NCBI GenBank assembly: GCA_004321905.1
Contig: SCQF01000029.1
Location: forward strand, 1 to 40,185
Direction: 5' to 3'
DNA from: Verrucomicrobiota bacterium
GTDB lineage: Bacteria; Verrucomicrobiota; Kiritimatiellia; CAIQIC01
DNA: 40,185 nt
Shown piece by piece: positions 7,695 through 16,174 of this stretch (positions are counted from its first letter, which is position 1; the number at the start of each line of letters is the position of its first letter). A model generated the notes under the pieces. That model saw only the letters and a list, made by a program, of their open reading frames with translations, searched no databases and had not been told where the DNA came from. The position numbers and the translations under genes are program-made.

Positions 7695-8594
7695 TCACCG
7701 CCATTTGTTGAACAGATCGTTTAGGGGCTTGAGGCTGATGCGTTTGGCGCGCTCGCGGCGGAACGGCGGCGGGCTGACCACGACATCGTTTTCGTCCGGT
7801 GGCGGCGTAGGTGGCGATTGATTCCATATCCATGGCCAGATCGGTGGCGCTTGCCGGCTCATCTCCTGCATCAAGACCATGCGGTATTCCGCGCCGGCGG
7901 CAAAGTAGATGAAGACGGCAATGACCACGAGCAGCGGATTGCCGTAATGCCAGCCCAGTAGCCCCAAGACGATGGCGATAATCTTCCCGAGGCGAGCGGC
8001 CATGCGTGTGGCGGCGAGTCGGCCTTTACGCCGCGCCAGCATGGCACGCAGAATGCGACCGCCATCCATCGGGAATGCCGGTAGCAAATTAAAGACAAAC
8101 AGACTTAGATTGATGGAGCCGATCAGCACGCAGAAACGGGCCAGTTCGGATGATCCCGGGAGGAGGCCGCCTATGCCGAGCGTGAGTAGTCCAGCGCCCA
8201 GCGCAAGACTGACTAGCGGGCCGGCGATGGCCACTTGAAATTCGTCGCGCGGACGTTCCGGGATGCGCGCGAGTTGCGCCATGCCGCCGATCGGCAGGAG
8301 CAAGATGTCGCGTACGGGGAAGCCTTTCGCCATGGAAACGAACGAGTGGCCAAGTTCGTGTAGGGCTACGCTAAGGAACAAGGTGGCCGCCGCAAGCATA
8401 CCCCAAGTCAGTGGGTGTGTGCTAAATTCTTCGGCGAAGTTATAGCCAAAAATGGGCAGCACGATCAGCAGGGTCATGTGTACGCGAATCGGGATGCCCC
8501 GAAGCTTCGCAATCTGGAAGGCTCCGCCTAACATAAAATTTCTGCGCGCACCATACGTGGCGCCGGCACCGATTGCCATAAAAAAGGTTGCCAT
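7695..8594 (-). CDS. M50 family intramembrane metalloprotease (site-2 protease-like)
   Basis: Membrane zinc protease that cuts substrates within or near the bilayer. The zinc motif HELGH sits in the first conserved helix (FLSVALHELGHSFVSMAKG), and the second motif NLLPAFPMDGGR supplies the third ligand Asp. Several hydrophobic helices surround these, as in SpoIVFB/Rv2869-type members. The C-terminal 50 residues are Pro-rich and then basic. The 299-residue form starts at ATG 8594, but the family usually begins close to the segment AKLRGIPIRVH, so ATG 8534 (MLGGAFQIAK) is an equally good or better start. There is no CBS or PDZ domain. Its substrate is unknown; no anti-sigma factor gene is adjacent. 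It diverges from the glycosyltransferase gene. Confidence 0.88.
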   Translation of the reverse strand: MATFFMAIGAGATYGARRNFMLGGAFQIAKLRGIPIRVHMTLLIVLPIFGYNFAEEFSTHPLTWGMLAAATLFLSVALHELGHSFVSMAKGFPVRDILLLPIGGMAQLARIPERPRDEFQVAIAGPLVSLALGAGLLTLGIGGLLPGSSELARFCVLIGSINLSLFVFNLLPAFPMDGGRILRAMLARRKGRLAATRMAARLGKIIAIVLGLLGWHYGNPLLVVIAVFIYFAAGAEYRMVLMQEMSRQAPPIWPWIWNQSPPTPPPDENDVVVSPPPFRRERAKRISLKPLNDLFNKWR

Positions 8595-8663
8595 CGGCGG
8601 TGTCGCAACGTATCAATGCACGATCATGCTGTACTTTTTACCAGCAGGCCATGAGGCGCGCCG

Positions 8664-9452
8664 GTGAGTGCCAAGCTCTCCATCATCATTCCCGCCTACA
8701 ACGAGGAGCAGCGCCTGCGGCCTGCGCTGGAGGAGTATCTGCGCTTCTTTCTGCCGCGTTACGGCGCGGCGGTCGAAATTCTGGTCGTAGTCAATGGTTC
8801 CACCGACCGCACTGAGCAGGTGGCGCGCGAAACCGCCGCCGGCGATCCGCGGGTGCGCGTTATCGTGGAGCCGGAACGTGTCGGCAAAGGTGGCGCGGTC
8901 GAAATCGGTTTTGCCGCGGCGCATGGGGAACTCATCGGCTTTGTGGATGCCGATGGCTCCACGCCGCCTGCCGCGTTCCAAGACTTGGTGGATAAAATCG
9001 GTGATGCGGGCGCGATCATCGCCAGTCGCTGGCACCGCGATTCCGTCATCACGCCGCAGCCGCTCTCGCGACGCATCGCCTCGCGTATGTTTAACGGTTT
9101 GGTTCGTTTCTTGTTCCGGTTGCCGATCACCGATACGCAGTGCGGTGCCAAAGTTTTCACTGCGCCGGCGATCCGCGACGTGCTGCCCAAACTAGGTGTC
9201 ACGCAATGGGCGTTCGATGTAGATTTGCTGTTCCACCTTCAACAGGCCGGCTATCGCATCAAAGAAATCGCCACCGTCTGGAACGACAAAGCCGGTTCAC
9301 GGCTGCATGTCTTTACCGCCTCCGTCGAAGTCGTGCTGGCGTTGATCCGGCTACGGCTGATCTATTCGCGTTTCCATTGGCTGGTGCCGGTGATCAACAA
9401 AACCATTGGCCGGTTTTTGCCGTGGGATCCGCGCCGTGGCCGCAAGTTGTAG
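8664..9452 (+). CDS. Family 2 glycosyltransferase, dolichyl/polyprenyl-phosphate sugar synthase-like
   Basis: A GT-A fold glycosyltransferase, likely moving a sugar from a nucleotide donor to a polyprenyl phosphate at the cytoplasmic face. The N-terminus SIIIPAYNEEQRL is the family 2 donor-binding strand. VNGSTDRTEQV, GKGGAVEIGF and the metal motif VDADGSTPP follow. DTQCGAKVF and VTQWAFDVDLLF match the DPM1/ALG5-like subgroup. The 262-residue protein lacks the C-terminal transmembrane pair of larger relatives. The start is GTG 8664 with GAGG about 9 nt upstream. It is convergent with the radical SAM gene; a paired-palindrome repeat lies between the two ends. Confidence 0.88.
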   Translation: MSAKLSIIIPAYNEEQRLRPALEEYLRFFLPRYGAAVEILVVVNGSTDRTEQVARETAAGDPRVRVIVEPERVGKGGAVEIGFAAAHGELIGFVDADGSTPPAAFQDLVDKIGDAGAIIASRWHRDSVITPQPLSRRIASRMFNGLVRFLFRLPITDTQCGAKVFTAPAIRDVLPKLGVTQWAFDVDLLFHLQQAGYRIKEIATVWNDKAGSRLHVFTASVEVVLALIRLRLIYSRFHWLVPVINKTIGRFLPWDPRRGRKL

Positions 9453-9457
9453 GCGAA

Positions 9458-9508
9458 TTTTCCAAGGCTTGGAAAATCAATCGCGTGGTTTTTCCAGACC
9501 TTGGAAAA
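9458..9508. repeat. 51-bp paired-palindrome repeat, locus 2
   Basis: Arms TTTTCCAAGGCTTGGAAAA (9458-9476) and TTTTCCAGACCTTGGAAAA (9490-9508) are separated by 13 nt. The second arm lies inside the radical SAM reading frame, and that gene's stop codon lies in the spacer, so the repeat forms the protein's C-terminal residues FQGLEKPRD. Confidence 0.9.
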
Positions 9509-11300
9509 CTTCGTCGAACCAGTGCCGCACGTTCCACTCCAAGCCGACGCCGTGCATAAGATTATAGGTCGCTTTGCGTAGCGCTACGCCAATCGCATCC
9601 CAATCCGGCGCGCGCGGCTCGATGAACGGAATTTCGTTGAGCGCAAAAGTGGAGGTGTGTGGTACGAGGCGAATACCGAAGCGTTTTGGCGCGCGGGCGA
9701 TGGCGCTGTGCGCCGTCAGCGCGAAACGATGCCAGTAGGCCGAGTGAATCCAACCGGCGGCAAACCAGCGGCGGATCACGTCGAGTCCGGTGCGTGTTTC
9801 GGACAAGGTTTGCGTTGGGAAGCCGTACATCAGATAGACGTGCACCAGCGCGCCGGCGGTGGCGAAGGCGCGGGCGATGCGGCCCGCTTGCGCCACGGTC
9901 ACGCCTTTGTCCATCAGGCGTAGCGTGCGGTTGTGCGCTGTCTCCAGACCGGCGGTCACGGCGATGCAGCCGGAATGCACCAGCAGATGGCAGAGCGTTG
10001 GCGTGAACGTGCGCTCGAAACGGATGTTGGCCCACCAGCGAATGTGTATGTCGTGCGCGAGCAGGCGCTCGGCAAGCGCGCCCAGCAGCGCCGGCGGCGC
10101 GGCCTCGTCCACAAAATGGAAATCGTTGACGCCGGTTTCCGCGCGGATTTGTTCGATCTGATCCACCAACCGGTCCGGCGTGTTTGGTTCGAAGCGATGG
10201 ATGTAATCGAGGCCTGTGTCGCAAAACGCGCAGCGCCGCCAGTAGCAGCCGTGGGCGAGCGTGAGCCGATTCCAGAAACCGTCCGACCAGAGGCGCAACA
10301 TCGGGTTGGGTTGCTCCAACACTGCGAGGTAGCGGCGTGGGTTGAGACCGATGTAACTCGGCGCGGGCAGTTCGCGGAAGCGCGGCGCCGTTGCGCCGGG
10401 CTGGTCGTGAAAAATCACGCGACCGTTCTCGCGTGTGAACGTCCGGCACAATCGTCGGGCTGTGCGCCGCCCACGCAGATGTTCCAGCAGGCAGAGCAAT
10501 GGTTGCTCGCCATCGTCGAGCGTCACGAAGTCCACGTAATCGAACAATCGCGGTTCGATCAGTTGGCGCAGTTCGGTGTTCACGTAGCCGCCACCGAGCG
10601 CGATGCGGGTGCGCGGCACAAGGCGTTTGATGGTGCGTGCGATGCGGAGCGCGCCGTAGAGATTGCCGGGGAAGGGGATGGTGATGCCGACCAAGCCGGG
10701 ACGCCTGCGACGAATGAGGCGTGCGGTGATCTCTTCCAGCAGGCGATCTACCAACGTTGGCGGCGACGCCAGCGCCCCCTGAATGGGATCGAACGACGCG
10801 GCGGCCAGCGCCAGATGTTCCGCATAACGAGCCAAGCCGAAGCGGTTGTCCACGCCATCGTGAATCACGTCGGCGAGGTCGTCGAGGCACAGGCTGGCGA
10901 GGTGACGTGCAAAATCCTCTGGCTCCAGTCCCCACGTTTCGCCGTTGGCGGCGAGTTGTGCGAAGCGCAGACCTTCCGGCAACCAGCGGCGCGACAAAAT
11001 GCGTGCGGTCAATTCCGGTGCGCGGCCTTGCAAGAATCGTACTGCGCCATCCAGCGTGGCGGCGTAGCGCGCTGCATGGCGACGAAAGAAACGTACCGCG
11101 GGCGACGCGGAACGGCGTGGCAGTGTTCTCGCGATGGCCGCCATACCCCGACGCGAGAACAGGCGCAGCGCTAATTCCAGCGAAAGATCGGCCTGCGTCA
11201 CCTCAACGCTGTGCGCCCGCAAAAATCCCACCAGCCGCGGTGTCGCAGCATAGGGCGCATTGAATTGCAGCATCGGCGGTGTAATCAGCAGTACGCGCAT
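9477..11300 (-). CDS. B12-binding domain radical SAM protein
   Basis: A 607-residue enzyme with an N-terminal cobalamin-binding-like Rossmann region (MRVLLITPPMLQFNAPY; later IKRLVPRTRIALGGGYVNTE) and a central radical SAM domain (about residues 345-560). The cluster motif reads GCYWRRCAFCD, that is C-x4-C-x2-C rather than the standard C-x3-C-x2-C. LGGGYV, HFVDEAAPP and TAGLETAHNRTLRLMDKGV match the BchE-like superfamily, which performs methylations or rearrangements on diverse substrates. The substrate here cannot be told. ATG 11300 has AGGAG at good spacing. The last residues, from FQGLEK on, come from a palindromic repeat, so the ancestral end probably lay at or before VRHWFDEV. The gene is monocistronic and divergent from the YdcF-like gene. 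Confidence 0.87.
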   Translation of the reverse strand: MRVLLITPPMLQFNAPYAATPRLVGFLRAHSVEVTQADLSLELALRLFSRRGMAAIARTLPRRSASPAVRFFRRHAARYAATLDGAVRFLQGRAPELTARILSRRWLPEGLRFAQLAANGETWGLEPEDFARHLASLCLDDLADVIHDGVDNRFGLARYAEHLALAAASFDPIQGALASPPTLVDRLLEEITARLIRRRRPGLVGITIPFPGNLYGALRIARTIKRLVPRTRIALGGGYVNTELRQLIEPRLFDYVDFVTLDDGEQPLLCLLEHLRGRRTARRLCRTFTRENGRVIFHDQPGATAPRFRELPAPSYIGLNPRRYLAVLEQPNPMLRLWSDGFWNRLTLAHGCYWRRCAFCDTGLDYIHRFEPNTPDRLVDQIEQIRAETGVNDFHFVDEAAPPALLGALAERLLAHDIHIRWWANIRFERTFTPTLCHLLVHSGCIAVTAGLETAHNRTLRLMDKGVTVAQAGRIARAFATAGALVHVYLMYGFPTQTLSETRTGLDVIRRWFAAGWIHSAYWHRFALTAHSAIARAPKRFGIRLVPHTSTFALNEIPFIEPRAPDWDAIGVALRKATYNLMHGVGLEWNVRHWFDEVFQGLEKPRD

Positions 11301-11360
11301 GGCCTGCTCCTACACTGCGCCGCCGATTCCGTCCAGTGGAAACAACATTCCGATGTGACC

Positions 11361-11386
11361 CGTGATGAGATTTATGTTACATCACG
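11361..11386. promoter_or_regulatory. Inverted repeat in the radSAM/ydcF divergent promoter region
   Basis: Perfect 7-bp inverted repeats CGTGATG and CATCACG are spaced by 12 nt, ending 4 nt before ATG 11391. The spacing suits a dimeric regulator, and the AT-rich centre TTTATGTTA could include a -10 hexamer. The regulator is unknown, and chance symmetry is possible. Confidence 0.35.
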
Positions 11387-11390
11387 CGCG

Positions 11391-12089
11391 ATGGATGCGG
11401 TGGGACAATCCAAGGGTGCGCGGCCAGCGGTCGGCGGAAGATTTTTCCGTCAGCGGTTGTGTTGGGTGCCGACGTGGCGGAGTTGGCTGATGCTGTTTTT
11501 GACTCTGGTTCCAACCACGATTCTGACGATACAACACGCCTATGATTTTCTCGCGGTCAACGATCCGTGTCCCGGCGGTATATTGGTGATCGAAGGCTGG
11601 GCCCCGGATTACGCGCTTGAGGCCACGGTGGCGGAATTTCGGAAAAACCATTACGACCAGTTGATCGTCACCGGCGGGCCGATTGAGAAAGGCCTGCCGT
11701 TCTGCGAATATAAAAACACCGCCGATTTCAGCGCGGCGATTTTGTTGCGCATGGGCTTGGCGACCAATGTGGTGCACGCCGTACCGGCGCCGAAGACGCA
11801 GAAAGATCGCACCTATCTTTCGGTGCTGGTGCTCAAGCGCTGGTTGCGGTCCCATGGCGGCTTGCCGGCCCGTATCAATCTGATGACCGGTGGCGCCCAT
11901 GCCCGCCGATCGCGGCTGCTTTACGAGCAGGTGTTCGATGCGGATGTACGGGTGGGTGTCATGGCCATTCCCGACCGTGAATTTGATCCGCAGCGCTGGT
12001 GGACGTCCAGCGTGGGCGTGCGCGTGGTGCTCTCGGAGTTGATTGCGTATGGCTACGCGCGGTTTGTTTTCCAGCCGCCGCGCGAGTGA
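11391..12089 (+). CDS. YdcF-like DUF218 membrane-associated protein
   Basis: A single N-terminal transmembrane segment (about residues 29-47) is followed by a DUF218 domain: ILVIEGWAPDYALEA, the typical LIVTGGP motif and INLMTGGAHARRSRLLYE, which corresponds to the family's conserved S/TxxxHxxR region. YdcF/ElyC/SanA relatives are tied to envelope integrity and lipid-carrier metabolism, but no reaction is firmly established. The 232-residue start at ATG 11391 is the first ATG in a frame that is otherwise open from 11211. The C-terminal segment after the domain fits no known motif. It may share its promoter region with the divergent radical SAM gene. Confidence 0.75.
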   Translation: MDAVGQSKGARPAVGGRFFRQRLCWVPTWRSWLMLFLTLVPTTILTIQHAYDFLAVNDPCPGGILVIEGWAPDYALEATVAEFRKNHYDQLIVTGGPIEKGLPFCEYKNTADFSAAILLRMGLATNVVHAVPAPKTQKDRTYLSVLVLKRWLRSHGGLPARINLMTGGAHARRSRLLYEQVFDADVRVGVMAIPDREFDPQRWWTSSVGVRVVLSELIAYGYARFVFQPPRE

Positions 12090-12097
12090 GGGCGGGG

Positions 12098-12117
12098 GGT
12101 TCCAAGGCTTGGAAACC
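12098..12117. repeat. Single-arm copy of the palindromic repeat
   Basis: GGTTCCAAGGCTTGGAAACC is a near-perfect palindrome with the same core as the arms of the 51-bp repeat, but no partner arm stands 32 bp away on either side. It follows the YdcF-like gene by 8 nt. There is no T-run, so it does not look like a standard terminator. Confidence 0.75.
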
Positions 12118-12190
12118 TCAATAAAAAACTCGCCTCTTGCTAATCCTGCCTTAACATGGCGGTGTAATCCTTTGTCAACACGAGGTGCTT

Positions 12191-12877
12191 ATGGCGCGCG
12201 AACAGATTTTGATCATTGAGGACGACGAGGATATTCAGGAGCTGATTCGTTATAACCTGACGCAAGCGGGTTATCGCGTGACGGTCGCCGGCACAGGCGA
12301 GGACGGCATCAAGGCCGCGCGCGCGAAAAAGCCGGACCTGATCCTGCTCGACATCATGTTGCCGGGCATGGACGGTCTTGAAGTTTGCCGCACGCTTTCG
12401 GCGCAGGATGCTACGCGCAGCATGCCCATCATCATACTTACAGCGAAGGGCGAAGAGGCGGATATTGTCACGGGCCTGCAAATGGGCGCGGATGATTACA
12501 TCACCAAGCCGTTCAGTCCGCGGGTGCTGCTGGCGCGCGTCAAGGTGGTGTTGCGGCGCCAGAGCCGCGATACCGACGCAGGCGAGCAGCCGCTCAAAAT
12601 CAGCGACCTGCACATTCATCCCGGACGCCGTGAAGTGTGCGTCAAAAACAAGCCCATGGAACTGACCTTCACGGAGTTCGGTATTTTGCACTTTCTGGCG
12701 CGGCATCCCGGCTGGGTGTATACGCGCGAGCAGATCGTGGATGAGGTGCACGGCGAAGACTATCCCGTGACGGACCGCTCGATTGACGTGCAGATGGTCA
12801 ATCTGCGCCGCAAATTGGGCCCGGCCGGCGAATGCATCGAAACCGTGCGCGGCGTGGGCTATCGGTTCAAGGAGTGA
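12191..12877 (+). CDS. phoB: OmpR/PhoB-family response regulator
   Basis: DNA-binding response regulator of 228 residues. The receiver domain (about 4-118) has the acidic pocket EDDED, the phospho-acceptor Asp54 in LLDIMLPGMDG, a Thr in IILTAKGEE and the Lys in DDYITKPFSP. The winged-helix output domain (about 130-226) includes ELTFTEFGILHFLARHPG and the recognition helix region VTDRSIDVQMVNLRRKLG. ATG 12191 is preferred over in-frame GTG 12185 because GAGG sits at correct spacing. The kinase follows after 2 nt, so the two form one operon. The pairing with a PAS-containing PhoR-like kinase suggests phosphate sensing, but no pst or phoU genes are present, so the symbol is tentative. Confidence 0.9.
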   Translation: MAREQILIIEDDEDIQELIRYNLTQAGYRVTVAGTGEDGIKAARAKKPDLILLDIMLPGMDGLEVCRTLSAQDATRSMPIIILTAKGEEADIVTGLQMGADDYITKPFSPRVLLARVKVVLRRQSRDTDAGEQPLKISDLHIHPGRREVCVKNKPMELTFTEFGILHFLARHPGWVYTREQIVDEVHGEDYPVTDRSIDVQMVNLRRKLGPAGECIETVRGVGYRFKE

Positions 12878-12879
12878 TC

Positions 12880-14640
12880 ATGCGTCCCACGCGCCTCATC
12901 ACCCGCTTGCTCCCCGCCTTCCTCCTGTTGACGCTGCTGGCGCTCGGCGCGGCGTTGCTTTACTCCGAACGTGCGGTGCGCGAATTTCATACCAATCAGA
13001 CTGCGACCGAGTTGGAGGCGGAGTTGCAATTGTTGGAGGACATCGTGCGCGGGCAGCTGACCAACCCGAATTTACAGGCGTTGGTGGTGGACTATGGCCG
13101 GCGCACCGGTTCGCGTTACACGTTGATCGCGCCGGATGGACGTGTGCTGGCCGACTCGGAAGAGCGACCGGAAAAAATGGAAAACCACGCCACACGACCC
13201 GAAATCGTGCTCGCACGGGCCGAGCATTTGCCGGCGCGCGCCACGCGGTTCAGCGTCACGCGGCTCGAAACTTTTCTCTATACGGCCGTGCCGTTGACCG
13301 AACAAGGTCACCTGCGCGTTTTCCTGCGGGCGGCGCGGCCGATCAAAGGCCTGTATGCTTCGTTACGTGGGTTGGAACTGCACATGCTCGGCGCGGCAGT
13401 GCTCATTTTTGCGCTGGCCGGCCTCGCCAGTTATGGCTTGGCCAGGCGCATTGTGCGTCCGCTGGAAGCGCTGCGGGCCACCGCCGAAAAGTATGCTGCC
13501 GGCGATCTTACGCACCGGCCGCCGCTCTCGGATATCGAGGAGGTGGCCGCGCTGGCCGAGTCCATGAAGACCATGGCGCGGCAACTCGATGAACGCATTC
13601 GACTGCTGAGTCAAGAGCGTGCCGAATCCGAGGCGGTGCTGGCCTCCATGATTGAGGGCGTGATCGCGGTGGATAACAACGAGGGCGTGATCCGTCTCAA
13701 TCGTGCTGCGGCCAAGTTGCTGGGCATGACGTCGGAGCATGCCCTGGGCCGCGATCTGCGCGAAGTGGTGCGTAATCCGATGTTGCAGGAATTTGTCTTG
13801 CAGACGCTCGCCAGCGCGATGCCCGTTGAAAAGGATCTCTGGCTGTATACGCCCGACGAACGCAACGTGGCGGTCTATGGCACCGCTTTGCAGAGCACGG
13901 GAGGCCAGCGTATCGGCGCGTTGGTGGTGCTCAACGACGTCACGCGGCTGCGTCGGTTGGAAAACGTCCAGCGCGAATTCGTGGCCAACGTTTCGCATGA
14001 GCTCAAGACGCCGATCACCGCGATCAAGGGTTTTGTGGAGACGCTGCTGGGCGGTAACGAACACCGTCCGGAAGATATCCGCCGTTTTCTGGAGATCGTG
14101 CGTCGGCATACGGAACGGCTCGATTCAATCATCGAAGATTTGCTTAGCCTCTCAAGGATTGAGCAGGAGGAGCGTGGCAAACTCGAATGCGCCGTAGCGG
14201 ATCTGCACGACATCGTTACGAGCGCCATTCAACTCTGCCGTGCCCGTTCCAGCAGCAAAGATATCGCGATCGAAAATCACTGTGCACAGCCGATGCCGGC
14301 GCGCGTCAACGCCCGGCTGATCGAGCAGGCGGTCGTCAATCTGCTCGATAACGCCGTCAAGTTCAGCGCGCCCGGCCGGCTTGTGAGCGTCGAGGGGCGG
14401 CGAGAAGATGGCTGGTGGATACTGAGCGTGCGCGATCAAGGTTGCGGAATTTCCGCCGAACATCTGCCGCGGCTTTTTGAGCGGTTTTATCGCGTGGATA
14501 AAGCACGCAGCCGGCAGTCGGGCGGTACGGGGCTGGGATTGGCGATTGTCAAACACATCGTCACGGCACACGGTGGCGAGGTGGGCGTGGAAAGCACCCT
14601 TGGCCAGGGCAGCTGCTTCACAATCCGCTTGCCGGCGTGA
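12880..14640 (+). CDS. phoR: PhoR-like membrane sensor histidine kinase
   Basis: A 586-residue sensor kinase, partner of the adjacent response regulator. Transmembrane helix 1 is at about residues 8-28 and a periplasmic sensing region spans about 29-165. Helix 2 (AAVLIFALAGLASYGLA) leads into a HAMP segment (RRIVRPLEALRATAEKYAAG). A PAS domain follows (EAVLASMIEGVIAVDNN onward). The HisKA box is ANVSHELKTPITAIKG with His373. The ATPase domain shows NLLDNAVKFS (N box), DQGCGIS (G1) and GGTGLGLAIVKH (G2). All catalytic motifs are intact. ATG 12880 has AAGGAG upstream, within the regulator's stop region. The stop codon abuts the convergent heptosyltransferase stop with no gap. Confidence 0.93.
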   Translation: MRPTRLITRLLPAFLLLTLLALGAALLYSERAVREFHTNQTATELEAELQLLEDIVRGQLTNPNLQALVVDYGRRTGSRYTLIAPDGRVLADSEERPEKMENHATRPEIVLARAEHLPARATRFSVTRLETFLYTAVPLTEQGHLRVFLRAARPIKGLYASLRGLELHMLGAAVLIFALAGLASYGLARRIVRPLEALRATAEKYAAGDLTHRPPLSDIEEVAALAESMKTMARQLDERIRLLSQERAESEAVLASMIEGVIAVDNNEGVIRLNRAAAKLLGMTSEHALGRDLREVVRNPMLQEFVLQTLASAMPVEKDLWLYTPDERNVAVYGTALQSTGGQRIGALVVLNDVTRLRRLENVQREFVANVSHELKTPITAIKGFVETLLGGNEHRPEDIRRFLEIVRRHTERLDSIIEDLLSLSRIEQEERGKLECAVADLHDIVTSAIQLCRARSSSKDIAIENHCAQPMPARVNARLIEQAVVNLLDNAVKFSAPGRLVSVEGRREDGWWILSVRDQGCGISAEHLPRLFERFYRVDKARSRQSGGTGLGLAIVKHIVTAHGGEVGVESTLGQGSCFTIRLPA

Positions 14641-15741
14641 TTAGGGTGTCCGTACTTCGCGTAGTAATTCATCCACCAGCGTGGCCACCGTGGCTGGCGC
14701 GAGGTCGTGCAGACATTGTAAAAAATTCGGATTGATGCACCGGATACCGCGGCGCGAATAGCGGTAACACGGGCTGCAGGGCAAATCCAATCGGGCGATA
14801 CGGTGCGGCACACCATAGGGGCGCGTGGCGGTGGGCGGCGTCGGGCCGAACAGCGCGACGCAGGGCACGCCCTGTGCGGCGGCGAGATGCGCGGGCAACC
14901 CATCAATGCAAACCATGATCTGCATTTTGCCCAGCAGCGCCGCGGATTCCTTGAGCGCCAAATTACCGCCATCCACCAGTCGCTCGGCGGGTAATGGGCT
15001 TTGGGTGCGAATTTCGGCGCGCAAACTTTCTTCGTCCTTGGAACCAAAAAGTAAAAGAGTGGCGTCGGGATATTTTTCGCAGAGCTGCCGGCCTAGTGTG
15101 GCCCACTGAACCATGCCCCAGCGCTTCAGCACCAAATTCTTGGTGGTCCCCGATCCGGGGTGGAAGCCGATCAGTCGTCGCCCCTGTAAGTGATGCGTCT
15201 GAATAAAACGCTCCGCTGCTGCCCGGTGCTCCTCTTGCACCGCGATTTCCAGATGATGCTCGCGCAGTTGTAACGGCCGGTCCAAGGCTTCCGGCAATAG
15301 CCGCAAATTGCTGTCCGCCAGATGTAGCGATTCGTCTTCGCGCAAAGTGCGTGTCAGCAACCAGCGGCTCAACGCGCCGCACTTCACTGCATAATCGAAA
15401 CCAATTCGTTCGCGCGCCCCGATCAGCCGCGCGATAAGGTTATATTCAAACCGATTTTGCGGCATCAGCGAAAACGAAACATCATACTTTTCGCGGCGCA
15501 GGTCCAGACAGAATTGCAGCGACCGCCGGCGGCCTTCGCTGACGAAGTCATATAGCATCAGCCGGTTGAGGTTGGGGTTGCCGTCTAACACTGCGTGCGC
15601 CACGGCGCCTTGCAAGACGAGCACATCAATCTGCGCGTGGGGGCAGGCGAGGCGTAGCTCCTTCAGAAACGGCGTGGCCATGAGCGTATCGCCCGCGCCG
15701 GCCAGCGCCAGCACCAGTATTTTTTTGAAGTCCGGCGTCAT
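14641..15741 (-). CDS. Lipopolysaccharide heptosyltransferase-like protein (GT9)
   Basis: A GT-B fold glycosyltransferase of family 9, related to WaaC/WaaF/WaaQ, which add ADP-heptose to the lipopolysaccharide inner core. 366 residues. The N-terminal domain has ALAGAGDTLMATPFLKELR, the usual acceptor-side loop, and DVLVLQGAVAHAVLDGNPN. The C-terminal donor domain shows IGFHPGSGTTKNLVLKRW, LLLFGSKDEE, VCIDGLPAHLAAAQGVPCVALFGPTPP in order, the last matching the family's donor-binding D-x2-x-H-x-A pattern. Near the end, CSPCYRY and RCINPNFLQCL form a four-cysteine cluster seen in a subset of these proteins. ATG 15741 fits; the frame upstream is open but has no better start. Whether the acceptor is true LPS core is not shown. 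Confidence 0.87.
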   Translation of the reverse strand: MTPDFKKILVLALAGAGDTLMATPFLKELRLACPHAQIDVLVLQGAVAHAVLDGNPNLNRLMLYDFVSEGRRRSLQFCLDLRREKYDVSFSLMPQNRFEYNLIARLIGARERIGFDYAVKCGALSRWLLTRTLREDESLHLADSNLRLLPEALDRPLQLREHHLEIAVQEEHRAAAERFIQTHHLQGRRLIGFHPGSGTTKNLVLKRWGMVQWATLGRQLCEKYPDATLLLFGSKDEESLRAEIRTQSPLPAERLVDGGNLALKESAALLGKMQIMVCIDGLPAHLAAAQGVPCVALFGPTPPTATRPYGVPHRIARLDLPCSPCYRYSRRGIRCINPNFLQCLHDLAPATVATLVDELLREVRTP

Positions 15742-15889
15742 GTGACGGCGATTGTGCCGGAAGCGGCGCAATTTTCCAAGGTTTACCCGCCTCTGGCACC
15801 GCCGCCGGCGGCTATCTTCGTGGTTGCGCAGTCGCTTTTTTTGCAAACCCGTGGCGGAATCCGGCTGGCGACGCGGTGGCCCGGAGTTG

Positions 15890-16168
15890 GTGATCGTCAC
15901 GCCGATGAATGCGGATTTATCTTTCGGCGGCGGCGAATTCGAGCAGAGCGCGGCGTGGCGTACGATTCTGGAACACGGTGGCCCGGCGGCGCAACCCGAA
16001 GCGATGCGGCTTTTGGCGCAACTGCCCGATCAGCCCGAACCGCTCACGTGGTCTTCTGTGCAGGATATCGCGCGCCGCTACGACAGTCTCGACTACACGC
16101 GCCAGTGGACCGACGGCTTTCGCCGCAATTACCACACGGCGGAAAAACTCGCACTGAAAAAACGTTGA
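15890..16168 (+). CDS. Small hypothetical protein
   Basis: About 87-92 residues from GTG 15890 or ATG 15905. The sequence (MNADLSFGGGEFEQSAAWRT, later DIARRYDSLDYTRQW) has a coherent soluble character, ending in a Lys-rich tail, and its frame carries the strong GC third positions of real genes nearby. The longer upstream reading (from 15752) is Arg-rich and unlikely. No family is recognised. It ends 6 nt before the convergent pseudouridine synthase gene. No ribosome-binding site is clear. Real coding is likely but not certain. Confidence 0.5.
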   Translation: MIVTPMNADLSFGGGEFEQSAAWRTILEHGGPAAQPEAMRLLAQLPDQPEPLTWSSVQDIARRYDSLDYTRQWTDGFRRNYHTAEKLALKKR

Positions 16169-16174
16169 CGGTGT

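Noticed and set aside
9562-11174. Long open frames on both strands over the radical SAM gene (457 and 413 codons)
   Set aside because: They are Arg/His/Gln-rich shadow frames of a GC-rich gene, while the minus-strand frame 9477-11300 has clear family motifs.
15771-15787. A half copy of the palindromic repeat (ATTTTCCAAGG) before the small hypothetical gene
   Set aside because: Only one half of one arm is present and no partner is found at 32 bp, so it may be chance or too decayed to call.
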